Shown here piece after piece: positions 8,852-18,100 of a stretch of 64,000 nucleotides of DNA. The position numbers and the translations under genes are program-made. Location: contig JAHREI010000001.1 of assembly GCA_021733665.1 (NCBI GenBank), forward strand, positions 372,001-436,000, read 5' to 3'. Below the pieces are notes generated by a model. The model was not told where the DNA came from. It saw only the letters and a list, made by a program, of their open reading frames with translations, and made no database searches. Within the stretch, counting starts at the first letter, position 1. Each line of letters opens with the position of its first letter. The DNA is from Bacillus subtilis (GTDB lineage Bacteria > Pseudomonadota > Alphaproteobacteria > Rhizobiales > Rhizobiaceae).

Positions 8852-9781
8852 ATGGTAGCGCCAATGACAAAACCATCCGCAGGACAAGACACTCAGCAAG
8901 CCAAACCTCTGCCGGTCAAAATCCGGCAGAGCAAACCGTCGTTTTTTGCGGCATGGCGCAAGCCGACTATTCTGCCGGGTTTCGGCCTGACACTGGGTTT
9001 CAGCGTGGCCTATCTGTCGCTGCTGATCTTGATCCCGCTGATGGTGCTGATGTTGCATGCGGTGGGGGTGGGGCCTGCACGGTTCTGGCAGCTGGCGACC
9101 GATCCGCGACTGGTCAGCGCCTTACAGGTCAGCTTCTTCAGTGCGATTTTGGCGGCTCTGATCAATGTGGTTTTTGGCGGCATTGTTGCATGGGTGCTGG
9201 TGCGTTACCGTTTTCCGGGCAGGCGCCTGGTTGATGCTATGGTCGATTTACCATTTGCATTGCCGACTGCCGTTGCCGGTATTGCGCTAACGGCGCTTTA
9301 TGCGCCGAAAGGCTGGATCGGGTCGTGGCTGATGCCGCTCGATATTCGTATTGCTTTTACGCAGGCCGGTATCGTCGTGGCGCTGGTCTTTATCGGTCTG
9401 CCTTTTGTGGTGCGCACCATTCAGCCGGTGATTGAAGAAATCAGCCGTGAGCAGGAGGAGGCGGCGGCAACGCTGGGTGCCAGTCGCTTTCAGACCGTGT
9501 TCCGTGTGCTGTTACCGGGCTTGCAACCCGCGATCCTGACCGGCTTTTCACTGGCCTTTGCCCGTGCGGTCGGGGAATATGGCTCGGTGATTTTTATCGC
9601 CGGTAACCGACCCTATTCGACAGAAATCGCGCCATTGCTCATTTTCATCAAGCTGGAAGAATTCGACTATTCCGCTGCCACAGTGCTGGCCACAGTGATG
9701 ATGCTGATTTCCTTTGTGATGTTGCTGATTGTCAATCTCATCCAGACACGGACACGCAGGAGATATGGCTATGGCAGCTAG
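8852..9781 (+). CDS. cysT: Sulfate ABC transporter permease CysT (CysU)
   Basis: One of the two inner-membrane permeases of the sulfate/thiosulfate importer. The 309-aa protein has about six membrane segments and the ABC-permease EAA loop [21 protein letters not shown], which docks on CysA. An N-terminal hydrophilic tail of about 40 residues is longer than in E. coli CysT; an alternative ATG at 8864 would shorten it by four residues and neither start has a clear ribosome binding site. The 3' end overlaps the start of cysW, showing translational coupling. Confidence 0.94.
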   Translation: MVAPMTKPSAGQDTQQAKPLPVKIRQSKPSFFAAWRKPTILPGFGLTLGFSVAYLSLLILIPLMVLMLHAVGVGPARFWQLATDPRLVSALQVSFFSAILAALINVVFGGIVAWVLVRYRFPGRRLVDAMVDLPFALPTAVAGIALTALYAPKGWIGSWLMPLDIRIAFTQAGIVVALVFIGLPFVVRTIQPVIEEISREQEEAAATLGASRFQTVFRVLLPGLQPAILTGFSLAFARAVGEYGSVIFIAGNRPYSTEIAPLLIFIKLEEFDYSAATVLATVMMLISFVMLLIVNLIQTRTRRRYGYGS

Positions 9782-10652
9782 TGCCGGTAAATTATTCTCC
9801 CGTCGTCTGAAAGGTGCAGAGGCGGGACAGAGCCAGTCAGCGGTCACCGAGACACCGGCTGTGCGTTCGTTGCTGACCGCAACGGGCCTGTTATTTATGG
9901 CCTTATTTATCGTGCTGCCGCTGATCGTGATTTTTACGCAAGCTTTCAGCAAAGGCACGGATGCCTATTGGGCTGCACTCAGCGATCCGGATGCGCTTTC
10001 GGCCATTCGCCTGACCTTGCTGGTGGTCGCAATTGCGGTGCCTTTGAATATGGTCTTCGGCATTGCCGCCTCATGGGCGATTGCCAAATTTGAGTTTCGC
10101 GGCAAGACCTTTCTCATCACGCTGATTGATCTTCCGTTCTCGGTATCACCGGTAATTTCGGGGCTGGTTTTTGTGTTGCTGTTCGGTGGCAACAGCCTGC
10201 TCGGGCCATGGCTGCAATCCTATAATATCCAGATATTATTCGCCGTGCCCGGCATTGTGCTGGCGACGATCTTTGTGACTTTTCCATTTGTTGCCCGCGA
10301 GCTGATCCCGCTGATGCAGGAGCAGGGCACCGGCGATGAGGAAGCTGCATTGTCACTGGGTGCCAGCGGCTGGAAAACCTTTCTCTATGTGACATTACCG
10401 AATATCCGCTGGGGGCTGCTCTATGGTGTGCTGCTGTGTAATGCGCGCGCTATGGGAGAATTCGGTGCGGTTGCCGTTGTCTCTGGCCGTATTCGCGGTC
10501 TGACTACGACAATGCCGCTGCATGTGGAGATGATGTATAGCGAGAATATCGTAGCGGCCTTTGCGGTGGCATCGCTGCTGGCCGGACTGGCACTGATTAC
10601 ACTTGTTTTGAAAACGATACTGGAAATGCGTTTTACGCATGACGGGGTCTAA
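9771..10652 (+). CDS. cysW: Sulfate ABC transporter permease CysW
   Basis: Second membrane permease of the sulfate importer, with six predicted membrane helices and an EAA loop [22 protein letters not shown]. The ATG at 9771 is chosen over upstream in-frame starts (ATG 9765 and a start at 9729) because AGGAG at 9758-9762 is 8 bases from it; this gives 293 aa, the common CysW size. It overlaps the end of cysT by 11 bases. The family signature [17 protein letters not shown] is present. Confidence 0.94.
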   Translation: MAASAGKLFSRRLKGAEAGQSQSAVTETPAVRSLLTATGLLFMALFIVLPLIVIFTQAFSKGTDAYWAALSDPDALSAIRLTLLVVAIAVPLNMVFGIAASWAIAKFEFRGKTFLITLIDLPFSVSPVISGLVFVLLFGGNSLLGPWLQSYNIQILFAVPGIVLATIFVTFPFVARELIPLMQEQGTGDEEAALSLGASGWKTFLYVTLPNIRWGLLYGVLLCNARAMGEFGAVAVVSGRIRGLTTTMPLHVEMMYSENIVAAFAVASLLAGLALITLVLKTILEMRFTHDGV

Positions 10653-10693
10653 ATTGCATTGCACTGGCATGAGGGTGCCTGAAAGGATTGAGA

Positions 10694-11734
10694 ATGGAAG
10701 TACGCGTTGTTGAGGTGCGCAAGGAGTTTGAGCAGTTTCCGGCGCTGCACAACGTTTCGCTTGATATTCATTCAGGCGAGCTGATTGCTTTGCTCGGGCC
10801 TTCCGGCTCGGGTAAGACCACATTATTGCGACTGATCGCAGGGCTGGAAAGTCCGACCGAGGGCACCGTCTATTTCGGTGACGAGGATGCCTCGCATAAA
10901 ACCGTGCAGGAACGCAATGTCGGTTTTGTGTTCCAGCATTATGCTTTGTTTCGTCATATGACTTTGGCGCAGAATGTCGGCTTCGGACTAAAAGTGCGCC
11001 CGCGAGCAACGCGCCCGTCCAAAACGGATATTCACAAGCGTGCGGTTGATCTGCTTAATCTCGTGCAATTGCAGGGACTGGAAAACCGCTATCCGGCGCA
11101 GCTCTCCGGTGGTCAGCGTCAGCGTGTGGCTTTGGCGCGTGCTATGGCGATTGAGCCGAATGTGCTGCTGCTGGACGAGCCTTTCGGTGCACTGGATGCT
11201 CAGGTGCGTAAAGAGCTGCGCAAATGGTTGCGTGAGATCCACGATAGCACCGGTCATACGACAGTCTTCGTAACGCATGATCAGGATGAGGCCTTGGAAC
11301 TGGCTGACCGTGTGGTGGTGATGAGCCAGGGGCGCATCGAGCAGGTGGGGACACCGGACGCAATTTATGACAATCCGAACTCGGCTTTTGTCTATGGCTT
11401 TATCGGGGAATCCAGCCGTCTGAATGTGCGTGTTGAACAAGGTGCAGTGTGGCTTGCTGATCGTGCGCTGGGGCTGAAAACAGATCAGGCAGATGGCGAT
11501 GCCGTTTTGTATTTCCGGCCACATGATGTGGAGCTGGTTGACGGATGCGGCGGCTGTATTGCCGGTGTTGTCACGGCCACGCGTCGTGTGGGAGCTAAGC
11601 GTCGTGTCGAGCTGGAAGTCGGCGGCAATCGTGAAATTGTCGAGATCGAAATTCCCGCAGAAAACGAGGCAGTCACCGGCAGCCGTCTGGCCTTCCGGCC
11701 AAAATACTGGCGTGTTTTTGCATCTGAAAGCTGA
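10694..11734 (+). CDS. cysA: Sulfate/thiosulfate import ATP-binding protein CysA
   Basis: ATPase of the sulfate importer. Walker A is [12 protein letters not shown], the ABC signature is [16 protein letters not shown], Walker B is [12 protein letters not shown], and the switch histidine is in [10 protein letters not shown]. After about residue 235 there is a TOBE-type C-terminal domain, as in other CysA proteins. The ATG at 10694 has AAGGA 6 bases upstream and is preferred over the in-frame TTG at 10688; product 346 aa. It closes the operon and is followed by a terminator. Confidence 0.95.
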   Translation: MEVRVVEVRKEFEQFPALHNVSLDIHSGELIALLGPSGSGKTTLLRLIAGLESPTEGTVYFGDEDASHKTVQERNVGFVFQHYALFRHMTLAQNVGFGLKVRPRATRPSKTDIHKRAVDLLNLVQLQGLENRYPAQLSGGQRQRVALARAMAIEPNVLLLDEPFGALDAQVRKELRKWLREIHDSTGHTTVFVTHDQDEALELADRVVVMSQGRIEQVGTPDAIYDNPNSAFVYGFIGESSRLNVRVEQGAVWLADRALGLKTDQADGDAVLYFRPHDVELVDGCGGCIAGVVTATRRVGAKRRVELEVGGNREIVEIEIPAENEAVTGSRLAFRPKYWRVFASES

Positions 11735-11763
11735 AAATCAGTTCAGAAAATGATTCTGTTGAG

Positions 11764-11808
11764 CACCGGATGTCGGCCTGAATTTGAGGCTGGATATCCG
11801 GTGTTTTA
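11764..11808 (+). terminator. Rho-independent terminator after cysA
   Basis: Stem CACCGGAT (11764-11771) / ATCCGGTG (11796-11803) with an inner GCC/GGC pair, followed by TTTTACTTTATT. Confidence 0.75.
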
Positions 11809-12191
11809 CTTTATTATGGGGCAGGACTTTCAAAATAATTTAATCCGTTTAAAGTGCGGTCAGGCAACTTTTTTCACCCTCTGACATTATATCAAAGCGT
11901 GCTGCACCCGCTTTGCTCGGGCTCGCGCAATTCCTGAGTGCAGATTGCAGAGGATAGTCCGTTGATTTTTATAACGTAAAGTTAAAATCAGCCATGATTT
12001 GTGCTTTGCGATTTCACCAAATTCGATCATGGCATGAGCTGCGGACGTAATTTGGTCATAACTGTTTAACACCAAGAATTATACGTGAATCCTCATGCAA
12101 TTCACGTGATCTGATGCATGTGTTTGCGGGCTTGATAAAATCTGACCGTCCGTAGCGGAACTTAAATCTTATAAAAGGCTGTAAAAGGCAT
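11809..12191. other. Intergenic region upstream of the cyclic glucan synthase
   Basis: About 380 bases without a credible gene; a 62-codon frame on the minus strand (11887-12075) lacks a recognisable product. The stretch is AT-rich and should hold the promoter and leader of the glucan synthase gene. The most structured element is a perfect 8-bp inverted repeat, ACGTGAAT (12083-12090) and ATTCACGT (12100-12107), about 85 bp before the start codon. AAAAGG at 12184-12189 is a close ribosome binding site for the ATG at 12192. Confidence 0.6.
12083..12107. promoter_or_regulatory. Inverted repeat upstream of the cyclic glucan synthase gene
   Basis: Perfect 8-bp arms ACGTGAAT / ATTCACGT with a 9-nt spacer, about 85 bp upstream of the start codon. 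It could be an operator or a leader hairpin; no T-run follows, so it is not a terminator. Confidence 0.35.
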
Positions 12192-15100
12192 ATGCCGGCT
12201 TTGTCTTTCTCTCTTTCGTCGTTGTTTTCCCGCCCTGCTGCTGACCGTCTTTTGCCGGTGCTGCCTTTGCCAATCAGGGGGCATTATAAAACACCTGAAG
12301 AATTACAGCTGCTCGCAGCGGCGCTGGCTCGCAATGAAGCCGTGCGCCTGCCTGATTATGAGGTTTTTGACTTTAACAAACGACTGGCAGAAAATGCCGG
12401 ACTGATCCTGCATGCTTATCGCTCGTCCGATGCGGCGTCACGCAATGGTGAGACCATCACCCCCGCTGCTCAGTGGTTGCTCGACAATTATTACGTTGTC
12501 GATAAAAGCATGCAGCAGGCACGTCGTGATTTGCCTGACAAGTTTTTGCGCCAGCTGCCGCTGGCTGCCAATATTCATCCGGATGGCGCTGCGCCCAAAA
12601 ACGCCGCTAAGGAAGAGACGTCACAAAGTCTGCCGCGGGTTTTCGCTCTGGCATGGCTCTATGTTGCGCATAGTGACAGCAATTTCTCACTGAAAAGCCT
12701 GAAAGCACTGGTCGACGGTTTCCAGAGTGTGGAGCCGCTGCGCATCGGTGAATTATGGGCGCTGCCGTCAGTTATCCGCTTTATGCTGGTGGAGAATGCC
12801 CGCCGTTTGGCGCTGCGTGTTGAACGCGCCCGTGCGATGCGCAACTTCGCCAATCGGGTGGCTGATAAGATTGTCGTGACCTCCTCACCGGAAGAGCTGC
12901 AATCCATTCTGACAGAATATAGCGAACCGGCACGGGATGGCACTTTCGCCACCCATCTGCTCTATCGTTTGCGCAGTTCTTCGACTGCGACAGGCCCTGC
13001 TATTGAGTGGCTGGAAGCGCAGCTTGAAGCAAGCGGCCACGACGTTGAAGAAGTCATCGTTGAGGAACATGCCCGCCAGTCCACCGGCGGCATGACCATG
13101 GGCAATATTATCCGCTCGCTCAAAACGATTGATGACGTGGACTGGACCTCATGGGTTGAAACCGTCAGCATTATGGATGCGATCCTGCGCGAGAACAGTG
13201 ATTTTGAAGACCTCGATTTCGCCTCGCGTAACAGCTACCGTGTGACCATTGAAAAGATCGCCCGCAATTCCCTGATGACGGAAATTGAGGTGACCAATAC
13301 GGCGCTGAAGCTTGCCCGTGAAAAATCCGTACGTGAGCATAAAATCACTGAGCGTGAGCAGAGCGGTGCCATTGCCTATTATCTGAGTGGTAACGCTCGC
13401 ACGGAACTGGAGCAGGTTTGCGGTTATAAACCGCCGCTGTCGACCCGTCTGCTGCGCTGGTATCGCGGCCTTGGTCTGCTGGGCATTGCCGTGCCGGTCT
13501 GGACAATGACCATCGGTCTGCTGGCGCTGATCTATATCTGCATGGGGCGTATCGGTTTTGATGAGAGCGAACAGCTGCTTTTCACGATCCTCGCACTGTT
13601 CCCAGCCTATGAAGCATCGCTTGGTCTGTTCAACTCGCTGGTGCCGTGGTTTGTGCAGCCGAACCGTCTGGTCGGTTATGAATATCGCGATGGTCTGCCT
13701 GCCGATGCACGCACGCTGGTGGCTGTACCGACGTTGATCAATTCGCGTGACAGCGTTGATGAACATATCCGTAATCTCGAAGTGCATTATCTGACCAATC
13801 CGCGCGGCGAAGTCTATTTTGCGATTGTCAGTGACTGGACAGACAGCGATGTCGAAGTCACGCCTGCCGATATGGAAGTGCTGGACTATGCCCGTGAGGA
13901 AGTGGCCCGGCTGAACGCGCATTATGCGGGCGAGGGCGCAGCGCGTTTCTTTTTCCTGCATCGCCGCCGTCTTTACAATCCGTCACAGGGCAGCTGGATG
14001 GGTTGGGAGCGTAAGCGCGGTAAGCTGCATGAGCTGAACCTGCTGCTGCGCGGCGATCATGATACCAGTTTCTTCCCGACGGATGTGCCGCTGCCGCGTG
14101 ATATCCGCTATGTGATGACACTGGATTCTGACACCCGTCTGACGCCGCAATCGGTGACCAATCTGGTCGGTAAACTGTCGCATCCGCTGAATCATCCGGT
14201 CTTTGATGAGAAAACCGGCCGTATTACCAGCGGTTACGGTATTTTGCAGCCGCGCGTGACCCCGTCGCTGACCACCGGCGATGATGCATCATTCCTGCAG
14301 CGCGTATTCTCTGCCAATCGCGGTATTGATCCTTACGTCTTTGCTGTTTCCGATGTTTATCAGGACCTGCTGGGCGAAGGGACATTCACCGGTAAAGGTC
14401 TCTATGATGTGGATGCCTTTGAACGGGTGATGCAGGGCAAGATTGAGGAAAATACAGTCCTTAGCCACGATCTGCTTGAAGGCGGCTATGCCCGTTGTGC
14501 GCTCGCCAGCGATGTCGAGGTCGTGGAAGATTATCCGACCGGCTATAATGTTGATGTTTCCCGCCATCACCGCTGGGCGCGTGGTGACTGGCAATTGCTG
14601 CCGTTTCTGTTCTCAACCGGCAAAGGTGTCAGCAATGTCACCCGCTGGAAAATGGCCGATAACCTGCGCCGTTCGCTCAACCCGATCATGTGGGTGATTG
14701 CGTCTTTTGCTGGCTGGTGTTTGCTGCCGCTTGGTGTTGCTACCATCTGGCAGCTGTTCCTGATTTTGGCGATGTTCGTGCCGATGATTTTCGGTATCGT
14801 CACCAACCTTATTCCGGTGAATATGGATTATTCGCTGAAAGGCCATGCTCAGTCGGTGCTGACTGACGTGACACTGGCTTTTGCGGATATGGCGCTGCGC
14901 CTCAGCTTCATTGCTCATAGCGCGACGCTGATGGGCGATGCGATTGTCCGCACCTTCTACCGTCTGTTTGTCTCGCGCCGCTATCTTCTGGCATGGCGTG
15001 CCGCCGCGCAGATGAAGTCTTCCGATACACTGGATTTTTATGTGCGCCTGATGTGGCCGTCGCTGCTGATCGGCGCACTGGCTTTCTTGGCGCCGGTATT

Positions 15101-18100
15101 GTTCGGCAGCAAAGCGGTGCTGATTGCCGTGCCTTTTGCCGTGATCTGGATTGCCTCGCCGTGGATTGCATGGGCAGTGAGCCGCTCGGCCAAACCGCAA
15201 GATACGCTGGAGGTTCGTTCGAGCGATAAAGGCGATCTACGCCGCTACGCCCGCCGTACATGGCGCTATTTCGAAGCCTTTACCAATGAGGAAGGCAACC
15301 ATCTGCCGCCGGATAACTATCAGGAAGATCCGGTGGGTATTGTGGCGCTGCGCACATCCCCGACCAATATCGGTGTCTATTTCCTCTCCATTATTTCCGC
15401 CCGTGATTTCGGCTGGATCAGCTTCAACGATACACTCACCCGTATCGGCTTGACGCTGGACACGATGGAGAAGATGGAGAAATTCCGCGGCCATCTTTAT
15501 AATTGGTACGAGACTGATACGCTGAAACCATTGCAGCCGCTTTATGTGTCGGCGGTAGATAGCGGCAATCTGGCCGGTCATCTGGTTACGCTGTCTTCAG
15601 CTCTGGAAGAATGGGCTCAGGCACCTTCCGTTTATTTGCAGGGCGATTTTGAGGGTATTCTCGACGTCAATGATATTCTGGAAGAAGCAATTGCTGCTAT
15701 TCCGGATGATCGCCGTATTCTGCGGCCACTGCGTCGCCGCTTGGAAGAACGGATTGCCAATTTCCGCCGTGCCGTGCGCTCTTTCCGCGAAGAACCGGAA
15801 ACGGCATCCTTCCGCACTATCAATATTTCGCTCTTCGCCAAGGATATTGAAAAGCTGGCGCTGGAGCTTGATGGCGAGCTGGAAACCACCCAGTCGCAGG
15901 AAGCGCTGGAATGGGCACGTACACTGGTTGAAACCTGTAAAGCCCATACGGATGATGCGATCGGTGAGCATAATGCTGAAGAACTGCGTCTGCAGTTGCA
16001 GAGCCTTGCCAGCCGCGCCCGCCAGCTGGCATTCGATATGGAATTCGGTTTCCTTGAGCGCAAAGAGCGTCGACTGCTGTCGATCGGTTTCCGCGTGCAG
16101 GAAAACGAACTCGATGAGAGCTGCTACGATCTTCTGGCTTCGGAAGCCCGTCTTGCCAGCCTGTTTGCGATTGCCAAGGGTGATGTGCCGGTAGAGCATT
16201 GGTTCAAACTTGGCCGTCTGCTGGTACCGGTTGGCTGGAAAGGCGCTCTGCTATCCTGGTCCGGCTCGATGTTTGAATATTTGATGCCGCCGCTGGTGAT
16301 GAATGAACCGCTTGGCTCGCTTCTCGACCAGACTAATAAACTGGTTGTGCAGCGTCAGATTGAATATGCGACCTCCCGCGGTCTGCCTTGGGGAATTTCG
16401 GAAGCGGCTTATAATGCCCGCGATCCGCAGATGAACTATCAATATTCCAATTTCGGTGTGCCGAAACTGGGTCTGCAACGCGGCCTGTCGCGTAATGCGG
16501 TGATTGCGCCTTATGCGAGCCTGTTAGCCTCGCAATATCGTCCGGCTGATGCAGTTTCTAACCTGAAGGTCTTGCAGAAGCTTGGCGCTTTGGGACGTTA
16601 TGGTTTCCACGATTCCGTGGATTTCACCCCGTCACGTGTGCGTGAAGGTGAGAAATGCGCAGTGGTGAAAAACTATTATGCGCATCACCATGGCATGTCG
16701 ATTATCGCCGTCAATAACGTGATTTTTGATGGTCGCATGCGCAGCCGTTTCCACTCTGATCCGGTGATTGAAGCTGCTGAACTGCTGTTGCAGGAAAAAG
16801 CACCGCGTGAAATTCCGATGGTCTATGCCAAGACGGAAAATCCGATGCGTGTGGATAGCGGTGCCTTTGATGAAGCCCCGATGCGCATTATCGAAGAGCC
16901 GCTGAAGGCACCGCGCAGTGTGCATCTGATGTCCAATAGTCAGTATTCGCTGATGCTGACCGCTGCCGGCAATGGTTACAGCCGCTGGCATGATCTGGCG
17001 ATTACCCGCTTCCAACCGGATGCATCGGAAGGGATGCAGGGCAGTTTCCTGTTCCTGCGCGATATCGAGAGCGGTCGCTGGTGGTCAGCGACCGGTGAGC
17101 CATCGCGCCATCTGGAAACAGAAACCAAGACGGTTTTCACGGAAGATAAAGCCGAGTTCTACAAGACCTCCGGCGATATCAAGACTGTGGTGGAAACCAT
17201 CGTTACCACCGATGCCGATGGTGAAGGACGCCGGATTGATATTATCAATACCAGTTCGCGCGACCGTGTCATCGAGGTCACATCCTATGCGGAACTGGTG
17301 CTGAATAATCCGGATACGGATGATGCACATCCGGCTTTTGCCAAGATGTTTGTGGAAACGGAAATCGCACCGGACGGCACAACGATTTATGCCAAGCGGC
17401 GCAAACGCGCACCGTCTGACACAGAAGTGCATGTGGCGCATTTCGTGACCGATTTGTCAGGCGCTGTGCGTGAGACAGAGGCTGAAACTGATCGCCGCGT
17501 CTTTATCGGCCGTGGCCGTACACTGCGTAATCCGGCGGCTTTCGATCCGGAGATGAAGTTTACCGGCAGTCAGGGCACTGTGCTTGATCCGGTTGCCTCG
17601 TTGCGTACCCGTGTCCGTGTTCCGGCGCATAAAAAAGTGTCGCTGGTGTTCTGGACACTGGCGGGCGGCTCACGCTCTTATCTGGAAGAGAAGGCTGCAG
17701 TTCTGCGTTATCCTGAGGCCTTTGCACGGGAATATACGCTGTCATGGACACGCTCGCAGGTGCGTTTGCATCATGTCGGCATCAAACCGGCTGAGGCGAC
17801 AGATTACCAAAAAACCGCTGCTTATCTGATCTATCCAGATCGTGCTTTGCGCCAGCCGTCAGAGGTGATTGCTGCGGGGCTTGGTGCGCAGTCTGATCTT
17901 TGGCCATTGTCAATTTCCGGCGATGATCCGATTTTCGTACTGCGGATTGATAATGAAGCCGATCTTGAAGTGCTGCGCGGTGTGCTGAAAGCACAGGAAT
18001 ACTGGCGTGAAAAAGGCCTTACCGTAGATGTGGTTGTGGTCAATGAGCGGGCATTCTCCTATGCGCAGGATACCCAGCGTGCAGTTGAATGGCTGACGGA

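Noticed and set aside
11887-12075. A 62-codon minus-strand frame upstream of the glucan synthase
   Set aside because: No ribosome binding site, no recognisable motif; the region is better explained as promoter and leader.
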